Below are positions 44,780-57,370 of a DNA stretch of 64,000 bases, piece after piece. Each line of letters opens with the position of its first letter. Position 1 is the first letter of the stretch. A model generated the notes under the pieces. It did not search any database. It had not been told where the DNA came from and was given only the letters and a program-made list of their open reading frames with translations. Source of the DNA: Selaginella moellendorffii. Its lineage: Eukaryota; Streptophyta; Lycopodiopsida; Selaginellales; Selaginellaceae. The translations under genes were made by a program, and so were the position numbers. Where the stretch lies: contig NW_003314327.1 in NCBI RefSeq assembly GCF_000143415.4, positions 87,116 through 151,115 on the forward strand. Reading direction: 5' to 3'.

Positions 44780-46340
44780 AACTTCCTGTAAATAAATAAA
44801 ATAAGTATATAAATAAATAATTTTATTAATTATATTATGAGGTCCAAATGTATGGCTACAATTTCATATATTAATATTAATATAGTGGGGTCTTGATAGC
44901 TATTGGATTGATTTCAATTCAGACTATTTGCTCCTATATATAAACTAAGGTTTTTGAGTTAATTAATATGCACATTTCTATATTTTATTTTCATATTTCA
45001 TACATTCATATTGGTGGAGGTGAGGGGTAACTTTGATTGTGTTTGAAAAATGTTTTGATTTGGGATTTTGATTTATATATAACTTTTGCATTGTCTAGAT
45101 CTCCCTTTCCTTATAGTTTTTTCAATTTTTTCTCTTTTGTATTTTTCCTTTTCGTTTATCATTATAGCAAGGCAACAACTTCCTCCTTTTTTGACTTTGG
45201 AGCAACAATTGGTGCAATTGCTTGATATTATGTGGTTATAGTTGAACAATGAAATTCAATTGATTGTGACATTCATGGTGTTGTACAGCTTCTCCTACTC
45301 TTGATGCTAATCCTTACATCTAGCTAGAGTTCTTCTATGGGAGTCATGGGGATGATATGTACCCTTTATTTAATCACTTTACAGTGATTGCCACATATCA
45401 TTCTTGGAATGATGCTTAGTGTTTGTGTGAGTTTTCTACATATCTCTAAGGGATAATGTGTTAAGCAATTAATTTTTCCATTCTACTTTACTCACTTAAC
45501 CACACTTTTGACTACTGAGTCTCACTCACAACTTCCATAAGTCTTATTTTAGACTTGGGGATATGCTATCCCTATGAATGACATTTATACCACTAAACTT
45601 TTGCACTTGGTCCAAGTGCTCCACGTATCCAATCCCATGATAAATACCTCTAAAGCACCACTAACATCTCAGCTTGTTACATTAAAGCCATGTTTATTTA
45701 CTCTTGTCTTATTGGTAGTTCAAGACCACCTGTGCCATAGTCCCGTCTCTCAAAGACTGAGCCCCTTATCTATGAGTGATCATCCCATGACCACCCCTTA
45801 GCATCTTTACGATGCCCAAAAACATAAGGAACACCCTTCCCCAATGTCTCTTCCTTGATCCTCACCAAGTCCCTCTCCATCCTAGGTTGTGCTCATCAAC
45901 ATTGCCATTGGGTTAGGGTTTGAAGGCCTGACCACAAAGTCCCACAAACTTTTAGGACTTCCTCATTATGTGATCATATTCTTAGTCATTACACAAGAGG
46001 ATTGCTTCTCTTCCTTTTTATAGTCTGAAATTTTAGGACAACATTTTGAAACACTATGGCCCTATACAAGCCTCGTGGGTACTCTCCCCACCTTCTTCCT
46101 TTAGGTGCTCTAGCCATGTGGCTAGAGCGAGGTTCCAATAAGCCACACTACCCCCTTATTCATCTACGTTCACTTTAGCTTTGGATTCCTCAATGGTTAT
46201 ATCATCACCCACGAAGTGAATATTGCCTTCTTTGGTCACATTGGCCTTTCCTAACTAAATTGGCTCCACTAGAGTCCTCCCCCCTACTATACTTTTGGAG
46301 CTCACCAAACCCCTCAGGGTCTAGAAGACGATCACTTTGG
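44780..46340. other. AT-rich repeat-like DNA, no gene recognised
   Basis: Strongly AT-rich with pyrimidine runs and only short unrelated open frames. It is unlike the gene-dense parts of the window and probably consists of old transposable-element sequence, but I see no diagnostic protein. Confidence 0.5.
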
Positions 46341-46349
46341 GTTTTCACC

Positions 46350-46790
46350 TTTGGACTCAAACTTGGACTTGATCTTGGTCTTGGTCTTGGTCTCAGTCTC
46401 GGTCTCGACCTCGGCTTGACCTCGGACTCCATCTTAGGTTCATTTTAGACTCAACCTCAAACTCCATCTTGGATCCATCTCGGGTCCATTTTGAGTCCAT
46501 CTCGGGTCCATCTTGAGTCCATCTCAGATCCATCTCAAGTTCCATCTCAAGTCCATCTCAGACTCCATCTTAGGTTTCATCTCAGGTCCATCTCAAGTTC
46601 CATCTTGGGTCCATCTTGGGTTCCATCTTAGACTCCATCTCGAATTCCATCTTGGACTCGATCTCGGACTCCATCTTGGACTCCATTTTGGGTCCATCTC
46701 AAACTCCACCTTGAGCTCCATCTCAGGTCCATCTCAGACTCTATTTTGGGTCTATCTTGAGTCCATCTCAAGTCCATTTTGTGTCCCTTT
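46350..46790. repeat. Degenerate minisatellite (ccatctYRg-type units)
   Basis: From about 46350 to 46435 a hexanucleotide-like unit (cttggtctcggtct type) repeats. From about 46440 to 46785 units of 12-18 bases such as ccatctcgggt, ccatcttgggt and ccatctcagactc alternate dozens of times. The open frames across it (Leu/Gly/Asp and Ser/Ile/His-rich) follow from the repeat and are not genes. Confidence 0.85.
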
Positions 46791-47144
46791 TCTAGAGACT
46801 TGATTATTTATCACTTTATTGGGATTTTCACTCTTACTCTCAACTTTTCGAGTCAGAGCTTTTAGTTCAAATGCATTACGCTCATTTGGCTTCCACTTTG
46901 ACCACTATCATGTGGCACCTTTTCAGCTCCACTTTGAGGTTTAGGGATTTGTATCTCATATAATGTTGTAATGGTACAATGGTTTGAGTGCAGCCACTAG
47001 TGAGGATTGGAGTATTCTCCTGGACATCTTCAAACGCACATTTAGATATGCTAACAATTATGATGATGCCTTTTAATAATTGCATCGACTTTGTTAAGGG
47101 CTATATGAGTTAGTGATGCAATTTGGCATTTATTTCTGAAGACT

Positions 47145-47470
47145 CTTGCTTTGTATGGAATCAAATATGTCAGAGTGGATCAAATTAAGAATGTTATGGT
47201 TAGCACTTTGTCAAAATCTTGTAGGACTTGTGCATGCATTTGCTCTAGCCACCCTTGATAATATTTTTCACTTGGCACAACATTATGAAATATTGCCTCT
47301 TCCCACTTCTCATAGCACATCCTTTAGCTCCATTTTATGTAGAAAATGGTCCTGTTCTATTAGAGGTTTATGCTACTATTGCCCAAGTTCATGGACAAAG
47401 GTAAAGATGTGGTTGTGGCTATAATGTCTGCTGCTAGGCATGTGATGAAGTTAGGTACACTTATTTGTGT
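47145..47470 (+). mobile_element. Possible LTR-retrotransposon gag remnant
   Basis: A plus-strand stretch reads MWLALCQNLV-like helical text (LRMLWLALCQNLVGLVHAFA) followed 60 residues later by RGLCYYCPSSWTK, which resembles the start of the zinc knuckle of Ty3/gypsy gag (GLCxxCxxxWxxGH). The frame is broken, the knuckle's second half is not clear, and no reverse transcriptase is visible nearby, so this is tentative. Confidence 0.2.
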
Positions 47471-47779
47471 TATCAGTGTTGTTAGCATTTTTTGGATTAG
47501 CAATCTCCATTTCCCTTCTTCTCCTTCTCCACCTTAGAGACAATGTAAAACAATGACACCTAGTGTGTCTCCTATTTAGACACAAGTCCCTTTGCACACA
47601 ATTTTGGTTTCATGGTCTCGTTCCAAAACAAGATCATTCATCTCAAGCGGTTTCAAAAAAAATTTGTCTACCCAAATAATCCTCTTAACAAGCTTCTTCA
47701 CTTCTTCTAAGAGTGGATCAACTAAAGTATTATCCTATTGCACCCTAACCTGGTTTTGATTTTAATCCTTTTAAGAGCT

Positions 47780-48480
47780 TTTTCTTTTCTTATTTTATAT
47801 TGGTCAATGAACTCTTTTTTTGTCATTATTACTGCTTGCCCTTGCCTTTTGGCATTTTTACCTTTGGAGTCAGCTCTTTCTCTAGCTTGGGCTCCTTGAG
47901 TTCTTGCCTCTTCACCTTGATATTTCTTTACCTAGGTTCATTAATTTCCCCCTTACTTTTATTTTGTCCAAGCTTATCAAGTTTCTTTAACTCCCCCTCA
48001 TTTTCGCTTTCTTTCAACTCCCCTTTGCTTTTGCTTTGCCTCAAATCCTCTTTTGCCTCAAGCTCCTCAATTTCCTGACCCTTGATCTTGCTTACCTTTA
48101 GCTTTAACTCCCCCTCACTTTCACTTTCCTCGAGCTCCCCCTCACTTTACTTCAACACCTCAAATTTACTTTATTGATCAAGCTCTTTATTTTTCTATTC
48201 CTTAATTGGCTCTGGCTCTACCTCTTTTTGAAGCTCTTTGCTTCTCTGCTTGCCCAACTCTCCCTCCCTTTCCCTTTCCTTTAGCTCCCCTTCACTGTGG
48301 TTAAATTTCATTTTTGCCTTGCATTTACTTTGTTGATCAAGTTTGTTTTTCGACTGCTTCCCTAACTCTCCTTTGCGTTTTGCCTGAAGTTTTGTGTTTT
48401 TTTGTTGCTTGTTAAGACCCCCCTTCAACTCCTTCTTTTTCCCCTCCTTGCTTTACTTCTGCTCTTAGTTTTATTGCTAA
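47780..48480. repeat. Pyrimidine-rich low-complexity tract
   Basis: The plus strand is dominated by C and T with recurring phrases like aactccccctcactttc and cttttgc. Minus-strand frames across it become Lys/Glu/Gln-rich (LNKQQKNTKLQAKRKGELGK) purely as a result. No structured gene is supported. Confidence 0.7.
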
Positions 48481-49099
48481 TTTACTCTGGCTTTGTGAGC
48501 TACTAGCATTTTTTCTTGCTTTTGGTCACCACTAAAATCTAAACCGCCATATTTGTAGGGATTATCTACTATTCATGAAGATCTTCTCATCCCTATTTTT
48601 AAAACTAAAACCCCCTTTAACTTAGTTTTACGTATCTAGAGGCAAATAATGCCCAAAAATAGAAGCTCATCTAGAATTGTCACCAAATTTTTTAGCTTAG
48701 TGACTTTCATTAGCATTTTTAGTGCATGTACTACAGTTCATTATTGTAGGGCAAGGTTGCACATGATAGAATGCTAGAGATGCAAACAATTTCTTTTGCA
48801 AAATGAAGAAAAAACATAAAAAAAGAAAGAAAGTAAAGTTTTTCTCACCCAAGAACAAAGATTTCCTTTTCAATGGTTATTTATATCATATATTTTGTAA
48901 AGACTCAAAACTTTGGACGACTTGAGATTAGTTAGTTTTAGTATGCAGGTCTGGACATGAAAAGAAACTCCAACTAATCAAAGAACTCAAGATGGATCAA
49001 ATATTGATTTAATTTTTTTAACTCTTTTTTTTATACTTTTATTAGTAACAACAAGGCAAGAGGGGGCCAAGGGTTACTCGCCCCAACACCCCCCACCCC

Positions 49100-50387
49100 C
49101 CTAGCCCCTTTGGCCCTCCCAAAGGGGAGGGGGTTGCCCCACCTCTCACCTCCCGTCTCCCCCTCCCCTCTCCCCCTCACCCCTATTGGCCCTGGCATTC
49201 CTACATTCAACCCGATGATTGGATTTGTTCCAAGCATCCCTACAATGCAAGCTAACTTCAATTCATCGAGCCAGGTATTTTTTTCCAATTGTTTTCCTAC
49301 TTTGTTTTGAATGCATTTTTGCAATAGCAAGGATTTCATGGTGGGGGAATTGGAAATTCTTCTTTCACAACTTTATTATCACTACCTCCTCCAGGAACTA
49401 GCTCTTTTGATGGAGCAACAAGTATTCGAGAGGTACAATAAACATTATTTGTGTTTAATTTTTGATTTCACAACTTGTTTTCCCATAATGAACCAACGTT
49501 GAATGATGAACAAAAAGGAAAATGGTCTACTAATGAAAACATGGCTCTTCAGTATGCAAAGAGGATGGAAAAAGAGAAGGATCAAGAAGGCAGTGATTGT
49601 AGAAAATCGATGAAAGGACCAGAGAAGTGGCGACGCATTTCCGGCATCTTACATTCATAGGGATTTCGTTGCACACAAAAGCAATGTGAGTCACAATGGG
49701 ATGAGCTTGCGAAAAAGTGGAGGCAGATTAGCAATTACGAGAACAACATCCCATCAGGGAAACCATCCTACTTTAGTAGTGAGTTTACTACAGGGATGAA
49801 GAAGGATGCAAAGCTTCCTCGTGCATTTGATGAAGGCCTCTACCATTAGATGTCATTGTGGATGACACGGTCAAGAGCTAATGTTCCAGATAGCCACCAA
49901 GTTGATACATCTATAGGTTCTACAATTGCAAATGAGTCACTAGGCTATGGTAAGTTCATTTAGATTTTTTGATTGACTTTTGTTTTTCTTTTTTCCAGAG
50001 ACAAATGCAACTGCAGATCTAGATCCAGATGTTATATTTGAGACACAAGATCCTAGAGATGCTAACGAGGACATTCCAGAAGTACAAGTCGGTGGGAAGA
50101 AAGTTCCAATTGCTACAGGGAAAAAACGCAAGTGCACTCCAAAGGGATCTGATGGTCTTCTTGAGCGAAGTGATGAGCAAAGGAAAGCAATGATGCAAGA
50201 ACTTCGAGATAGCAACATACAAATGATAGAAAAAATGGAGGCAGCTGATGATCGACACCACCAAGCTTCAATTGCTGCTGCAGATAGAAGAGCTGCAATG
50301 ATGTTGCAAGGAACACACATGATGTGTGAGGAACTTCAATTGCTATGGCAGGCTTTTGTGGAATCAACGGTGACAAAGGAGAAGTAG
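49100..50387 (+). pseudogene. PIF/Harbinger transposon ORF1 (Myb/SANT-like DNA-binding protein), broken
   Basis: In PIF/Harbinger elements a second gene encodes a Myb/SANT-like protein that partners the transposase in binding DNA and nuclear import. Here the plus strand reads PTLNDEQKGKWSTNENMALQ, FRCTQKQCESQWDELAKKWR, QISNYENNIPSGKPSYFSSE and AKLPRAFDEGLYH, then, after a short intron, NATADLDPDVIFETQDPRD, KKRKCTPKGSDG, SDEQRKAMMQELRDSN and MCEELQLLWQAFVESTVTKE. The trihelix-like W spacing and a helical C-terminal region fit the family. Two in-frame TAG codons (after ISGILHS and after EGLYH) interrupt it. It converges with the transposase ORF downstream. Confidence 0.65.
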
Positions 50388-50477
50388 AATTGCAAACTTT
50401 GTATTTTAAAGTTACACTTATTTAACACAGCATTTTAGAGTTTTGGGGTTTTGTGCGTCTTTTTTTCCTCGTGGCTA

Positions 50478-50850
50478 TGGTGTCCCTGTGTGGATCAGTG
50501 GCATCCAAGGCCGTGAAGCTTGCCAGGGCAGCGGCGCTGGTGTTGGCCAAGAAAGCCGAGACAGGAACGGTGAGAAAATGCATGGATTCTGAAGATTACG
50601 GTGGAGTGTTGCTGGATCAATCTAGGGTATGCCATTTCTCATGGAGCAGGGAGCTGTGGAGGCAGTGAAGCGCGAGAGAAGGAGCGACTTTAATCGCTGG
50701 GAATACCAGGTATTTTTAGATCCTTGGGCGATTGCACGTAGGCTCTGCATTTCAATTTCATTTTTGTTCTATTCTTGTAAGCAGACAGCCACGAGCCGAT
50801 GTGTCACTTGCCAGGGATCTGGAATGGATCTGAAACAAGAGGTATTTTGA
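50478..50850 (+). other. Exons resembling a small DnaJ-type zinc-finger plant protein
   Basis: Three plus-strand exon-like pieces join through short introns: MVSLCGSVASKAVKLARAAA, then MPFLMEQGAVEAVKRERRSD and FNRWEYQ, then TATSRCVTCQGSGMDLKQE. The Ala/Lys-rich head followed by the WEYxTATxxCxxCxGxG element resembles small plant DnaJ cysteine-rich-domain proteins. The second CxxC pair and a stop in a continuing exon are not found, so it is truncated. The piece sits between the two Harbinger ORFs and may have been captured by the element or inserted into it. Confidence 0.35.
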
Positions 50851-51370
50851 GGAGAACCATGGACAGTTTCGCTACAGCTGGTCCGTGATGTCACTGCAGT
50901 GCTGGATCGAGAATAGGTACAAACAGAAAAGCAAGAGAAAGAATTCCTCCATTGTTTTTATACTGCTTACAAGTGGTGATCGCTCGTGATCTTGCTAAAG
51001 GAAGCGACCGATGGATGGATCGATCAATCAATCACAAAGGTATTTATACTCTCGCTCCACTGGTTTTTCTGGATGAATCATCACTTTGGCTCATCCACAC
51101 CACTCACTTTGTTATTAAGCTGACTGCAACCACCACTCGCTCACTCTCTCATTTTTACAAATCACCTAGCCTCGATATTGATAATCACTAGAGGGAGCTC
51201 GACATAAACCATCGCCTGGAGAGCGCATCACCATTGTTGTGATCACCGTTCTTCTGAGCTGCCGGTTTACTGTGACACAAGTCTCATGCAGCAGGATCTT
51301 AAAAGAGGATCAACACCAAAACGTTTAGTTTTTGTCACTCTTAAGTAAATAAAGTACAAAAGTATTGTCA

Positions 51371-52345
51371 CTATAAGCTCTCTATAAACTTTTCCACTGT
51401 GTCTCTCAATGCTATGCCATCTTTAGCTGAACGAAGAGACCTTTGTGGAAGGTAGCCTGCATCATGGTTAAATTTGTCGGGGTCAAAATCTTCCATGAAC
51501 CTATCATTCTGTGTGATCATTAAGTTATGTAGCACACAACAAGCTATGATGTTATTCGCAAGGATGCCTAGATGACCTCTGAATCCTTTCCAAGCTAGCA
51601 ATTTCCATTGCCTCTTTAAAATTCCAAAAGATCGCTTGACAACAATCCTCATAGAAGAATGAAGGAAGTTGTACTGCTCTTTGCCATGAAACCTGTTTGG
51701 ATATGGGACCAACACCGGTAAAGCACAGTCATATCCTCCATCTGCAATGATATATTGTGAAATGTCCCCAAACTCTGTGTGGTATACTGAACCACATAAA
51801 CGCTTCTTCTCAATCCAAGCCTTCTTCAAACCACTAGAATTCCAAACTCGCCTATCTGGAACACTACCTGCTATCTCTGTTGTTATGTCAAGGAATGAAG
51901 TCTTACTGTCTACCACAGCTTGAACTACCATCGAGTAGTACTTTTTTGCCCCAACATACCAATCCGTTGCATCCTCTGATCCTGGGAGCTCGATTGCAAT
52001 GTGAGTGCAATCCATTGCACCACAACAGTTTGGGAATCCACACAATCTCTGAAATCCAATTATAACTTCTTTCATTCCCTCCTCATCCAGCCAATGGATC
52101 ATTAGTCTTTCATGCTCAAGCAATGCATACCTGAAACAGCGTAGACAAGTTTGGGCAGTGCATGAAGCCACTCCAAATGCATCACTAATTGTTCGCCACA
52201 TATCCCCAGATGCCAAACGTTTCAAAGCAAAAACAGGCAAGTGCTGCCCTAGTATTTCTGCCAAACCTGGAGGAGGCCTCTTGACCAATTTTGGAGCAAA
52301 CTCATCACAAAGAAAAGTGAATGTAGATACCGAAACTTGAAAAAC
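51371..52345 (-). mobile_element. PIF/Harbinger transposase (DDE endonuclease), catalytic Glu position is Lys
   Basis: The transposase cuts and pastes the element at its terminal inverted repeats. The minus strand reads LGQHLPVFALKRLASGDMWR (helix-turn-helix region), RLCGFPNCCGAMDCTHIAIE (first Asp), KYYSMVVQAVVDSKTSFLDI, SQYIIADGGYDCALPVLVPY (second Asp), and VVKRSFGILKRQWKLLAW, where the family normally has an acidic residue (VERxFGxLKxRW). The frame is open for 305 residues from the ATG at 52288, and recognisable protein (TFLCDEFAPKLVKRPPP) continues upstream to about 52340. A probable 5' exon lies at 52358-52687. Terminal inverted repeats were not identified by eye. Confidence 0.8.
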
Positions 52346-52357
52346 TTCTCTGAATCT

Positions 52358-52687
52358 TTATGGATCTATATGAAGAACCTCAAGCTCTGTTTGATACCAG
52401 CAGTGTAGACTTTTCGGCTTGATGTAGTACGCACCGATCAATAGCCCTAAGAGCTCCTTTTTAGTGATCACTCTCTCAACAAATGAAGATGTAGCGGGAC
52501 ATGGCATAGAAAGAACTATAACAATCACTTCCTCCACCATTCGAATGAACAAGAGTTTTCTTGAAATCGGAACTAAAATCATGTCCTCCTCCTCCAGAAA
52601 GAACAACTCTACCAAATTTAAGTACCTCATCACAATCCCTACAGCATGGGAAATGATCGCCAAGGAAGAATCGGTGAGCCGTGGCAT
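52358..52687 (-). mobile_element. Probable 5' exon region of the Harbinger transposase
   Basis: A minus-strand frame of 109 residues (AIISHAVGIVMRYLNLVELF, SSFVERVITKKELLGLLIGA) lies directly upstream of the transposase core in the same orientation. A different frame (HDFSSDFKKTLVHSNGGG) overlaps it. In this family an N-terminal exon of similar size is usual, but I cannot align the sequence by eye. Confidence 0.35.
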
Positions 52688-52799
52688 ATTGTGCGCTCAA
52701 TTTAGGGTAAACAAAATTGGCACCCTAATCCTTTATGACGTGGGAAAAAAAATGTTGATGTGTAAACTTACGTGGCATATAAAGAAGGGGGTTACATGT

Positions 52800-55700
52800 A
52801 ACCATTAAAAAAAAGGGGGAGGGGAGTTTTTTTTGGGGGGGGGGAGAAATTTCTAAGTGGGTGGAGCATGGAACCCCGCCTTAAGTCCTCCATGCCATTG
52901 CTCATGGCTGTGAGCACATTCCCACTCCCTATTGTGTCCAAAAACTCTTGATTAGTTTTGAACTACTTTATTAATCTTAAGATTATAATCTAAGGAAGTG
53001 CAAATCAATGAATGATTTCTTTAACAAGTCATATATGCTTGATTAATAATACTTAAAAAATTTGTCTCAATGAATGAATTTCTCTAACCAGGTTAAATAT
53101 GCTTGACTAATAACACTTAAAAATGTGTAAGTTTATGAATTTAAACTTCCCAAAAGATTATCCAGCTTATTACTATCAAACCTAAGGATGCTTAACCCCA
53201 AGTATTTCAAGACCCTTAACTAATTAAAAAAGAGGGTACACTCTTATTCATGAGCCCTTTCTCTTTTTATTTAAACTTTTATAGATCATCTTTTAAATCA
53301 GCTTTCTTTTTTATTGCTTACAAAAAAAAAACATAAGTATTGGATCTTGGGGTTCCTTATATATACTAGTGCAATATTCCCATAATCTATCTATCCAGAA
53401 TAGTAATTGGCTCAATTAGATATAAACACCCCTAGTTTATATATAGATATATTCCCTCATACATCAACTAAGGATTATATATTAAATATGGTATCATAGC
53501 AATAATCCAATTGGCCTATTATAGAGCATCACAAGGAATATTTGGAGTCTTTGGATAAAGAATTAATTGTTGAGATTGGGTTTGTGCACTTTAACAATTA
53601 CTATAATTCTTAGAAGTACCGAGTATAAACAGTTTTTGACCATTTTATTTGTCCAGATGATGTGGGAATTTTCTGAATTTTTCCAGATCGTTGATTTGAA
53701 TGTCTTAAACCACATAGTTTTTGAGTAGAGCCAAACTATCCTCAATTTCATTAAGATTATTTAGGCTATATTTTGAGTATTTTTTGATATCGAAAAACAT
53801 TATTGTTCAATTGACAAGGATTATCAAAAAGGATTGTTAGAATAGATTGATGAAAAAGATTGTCAAAATAAATTATTAAAAAAAGGATTGTTATCAAAGA
53901 TTATTGGATCATTAATTTATTAAACTTTTTAGTCATCACTTTCAACTTGCTGAATGATCAATAAAATCTCATCTTAGGTATTTATTGCCAATACTTCTGA
54001 AGATACTACCAAATGCCCAACCTTGAAAAAATGTTTAATAACATACTTTAAAGTTTCTTTCGCTTTGGTTTTCCTTTTATTAGGTAATTGGTAATGTCGT
54101 GAATATAACTATGAGTATCAAAAGTTAAATATTGATGAGTCCTTTCAAATATTCTTTTTTTATTACCACAACGGTAAAAGATTTTTATTGCTAATTCCCT
54201 TTGTAGCCCTTTTAATCAAATGTTAGTAAATTAGGCTTAGTATTTGTATTTGGCCAGATAAGCATAAAAAGGGAATTCCTAAATATCTATTTAGTTGGTA
54301 TAGTTTTTTAATTCTCTTTTGCTCTACTTTACATTGGCTTAACAAAATTAGGCACTAATCTCTCAATATCATTACATAATAACTTATCATGTTTTCTAAA
54401 CACCCTTGCTATCATACCATGTTCTATTTAATCCTATTGAATATTGAAAAACGTTTAGATCTACTAGTGAAGTATATATATGGAATGTAAAGATTATTTT
54501 AAACATAATAATGTAAATAATCGTCTCCAAATTCACAATCTAGTGTCATTCTATATTTAGTAGGTTTTTGAGATTGTCTCAAAGACTAACTTCTGAGATT
54601 AGGGTGAAATCCTAAAACGTGTCCATATGGGGGGAGGGCATACAGGGGAATGTAATGGGTAGGTCAGGCATAACTAATTAATCTATAGCATTATTTAGCT
54701 TTTTATTAAGCATGTCTATCCTTGTTTTGTATCTAGTTTAAGTTTAAATTCAAGTTATCCATGTTACCTAGTGAAGTATCTATATCCTCATGTTAAAATT
54801 GCTAATATGCTAAAATAACACTAAATTTGTATTTTGTGTGCTAGTCTTAGCGTTAGGGTCGTAGGATTATTCAAATATCACTTCGTGCTCTTATTCCTTT
54901 ACTTCTTAGCTATACATTTGTGAGTTGTACCATGTTTATGTTCCTCACTCCTTGGCTATATGTTTGAGAGTTTAACTCTGTCCTTTTGTTCAATGCCTAA
55001 GGTTCTAAAACTCTAGTTTTTCTTTGTTGCCTTTGACATATATATTTAAAGGTTATGTTCAACTTCATGGTTATCCTATAGTAAATTATCATAGGGTATA
55101 AGGTGAAAATCACATACATATGAATGAGAGTTTAACTCCATCCTTTAAATTAATGGCCTATGTGTAAGCTCTTGAATTTGGACTTCCTGGGAGGTTATCC
55201 AACCTAGTATTATTCAAATCCAAAAACACTTAACCTCAAATATCTGAAGACCCTTAATCAACTGAAAAAGAGGGTGCACTCTTGTTCATAAGCCTAACCC
55301 TTATGGATCATTTCTCAAGTTGTTCCTTTTAATTGCTTACATTAAAGACTTGAAATTTAGGTTTTACTCTATTGCCCTTGGCACATGGTTATATTTCACT
55401 CCATGGTTATCCTATAATAAATTATTATAGGGGTAAACACTATGTGACAAAACTTGGTAAACTCATTTTTAATAAATAGTTTCATAATACCTTCACTTTA
55501 TAAGAATCAAATCATATTACTTTAGCTCAAATGAAAACTAAGATACTCATCTCACTTTTTCAGAGTGTTTAGGTTTTTTTGGTGGTACCATCCCTTGTTT
55601 TTCATTCTGTTGTAATAAGAATTAGTACAAAATGTATTTAAATGGGTTAAAAAATGTTTATTCACGTCATTTTTTACTATAGAGGCAGGTTGTTATGGCT

Positions 55701-56700
55701 ATTGTATAACATCACCCTCACTATTAACACTGTTTCTAGAAGCCTTGTTTGTATGAATAAAAAATATTAAAAACCATATAATAATTTACCTCAAAATCAA
55801 CTATTGTGGCTATTAGTTTCTCCAACTATAAAACAATTTTTATCTGAGGTATTATGGTGATTTTGTTTCATAGCTCTCCACTGGGGTAATTACTTCATCA
55901 AAGTATGGTTCCCTATAACTCACAAATTGAAGTCACTTATTTTTTGCAAGTTTTTTATTAGTCCAGAAATATATAAATCTTGAAAGTAATATCTTATTCT
56001 TCCTCTATCATTTATATTATCCTGAACCCTAAAACCAGTGCTTACTTTTGCCACTATAAGTCTCATTAGATTCATTGTGATACTCCAATATAAGACTCTA
56101 GTTAATAAATAACCTCCTACACTTGAAAACTAATAAAAATTATATGGTTTTAATTTAAAAAGCTCATACATTAGTTTTTAGTGATGAATAAAATTATGGA
56201 ATCCCATGCAACCATCTTGCTAAAGAATGGTATATGCAAATCATCTAATAACTCTAATTCAATAAATGTGTTGTACTGAATTTTGAGAATCTTATAAGAA
56301 TATTCTTTGTGTTGCTTTTTGTCATAGACATCCACCACAATGCCAGTTCTAACAACTACAACATTTTTTTTGTAATGTGGTCATCTCATTCATACTAGAA
56401 AAAGTTCCTATACAAAAAACAAAAACCATATAGCTATCTATATAGTTTTTCTAGTTACTATTTTTCTTGATTTCCAAGTTATCAAATTCTTGATTCTCAA
56501 ATCCTAGAATATGCAAAATTGCAATATACCTCTTGCTTAAATCCTTCACTATTTTCTTCTCTTTCTTCAAATATTATTATAGATTAATAAGTTCTTTTGT
56601 GATCTTCTACTTAGCAATATGGTAGTTGTAGTCATTAAATTTTTTACTATACATGCATTTAATGAGTTGGATCTATAGCTGAATGTTCTTGTCTTTGCTA
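52800..56700. other. AT-rich repeat DNA with two diverged copies of one sequence
   Basis: No gene is recognisable. A diverged direct repeat is visible: about 53128-53325 and 55163-55355 share a run of phrases in the same order (gacccttaa, aaaaagagggt, cactctt.ttcat.agcc, atcat..tt.aa, attgcttac). Short G-rich and A-rich runs occur near 52806-52850. The rest has only short frames. Confidence 0.6.
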
Positions 56701-56724
56701 AACTATGTATATATAATCCTAGTG

Positions 56725-57370
56725 TAAGGAACCAAGTCCCTGAGGTGTTGTAGGTTAAAGGATCCCCGAAATTAAAACCGAAACAATAAAATATTCATGG
56801 AGACAAAGTCTGAAATCGAGTCCAAGACTACTAATAGAAGTCGTGTGGTGAAAGCCCAAAGTAATCATCTCCCAGGGGGGGGGGGGCGGTTGCAGAGGGT
56901 TCCAAACGTATAATAGGGATAATGAGGTTAAAGATCCAATCTTAACAGAATTCTTCAATAGTGCTTTTTAACCGAGTTAAGGTTGGAATTAAAAGTTAGT
57001 GACCTTGGATGGAAGTGAGCATAGACTCAAGGGGTGCCAAAATAGCCCTTTAAATAAATCCTTAAGAACAACTCCCACTCATATAAGGGAAATTGACTAA
57101 GGCACCCTTGACTCATATGCAATGGTGCCCCATTTGAATATTATATGGCTTATTGGTCCTCACTCCTTCTGAGGGGCTTGAATCTTCCCTTTGGGATGGA
57201 AGTGGGGGAGTAGAGGTACCTATACCGAGCTGTTAAGATATGGTGTTTCTTTCTTGAAGTAAAAGATGCACCTATGGTTTAGGATTTAAAAGGTCCCATT
57301 ATCAAGTTTTGTTATACTAAAGGATGTTAAGAACCTAAAGGCTTGGCATCCTTAACTTCTTGTGCTTGTC
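56725..57370. repeat. Long direct repeat, copy 1
   Basis: Bases 56725-57370 and 57785-58410 share the same series of phrases in the same order: a start near gtaa.gaac.aa.tc..tgaggtg, then ttccaaa..tat, then agtgagcat.ga.ct.aa.gggtgccaaa, then ctcactcctt.tgaggggctt, then gatgcacctatgg, then actaaaggatgttaagaac at the end. The period is about 1.06 kb, with roughly 80% identity judged by eye. Confidence 0.8.

Noticed and set aside
46260-46803. Leu/Gly- and Ser/His-rich ORFs
   Set aside because: Direct translation of the minisatellite units.
48195-48428. Lys/Glu/Gln-rich ORF resembling a coiled coil
   Set aside because: Low-complexity translation of a pyrimidine-rich strand; no start context or exon structure.
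49100-49310. Pro/Ser-rich frame read as a separate small protein
   Set aside because: More likely the N-terminal part of the Harbinger ORF1, arising partly from a CT-rich tract; no independent support.
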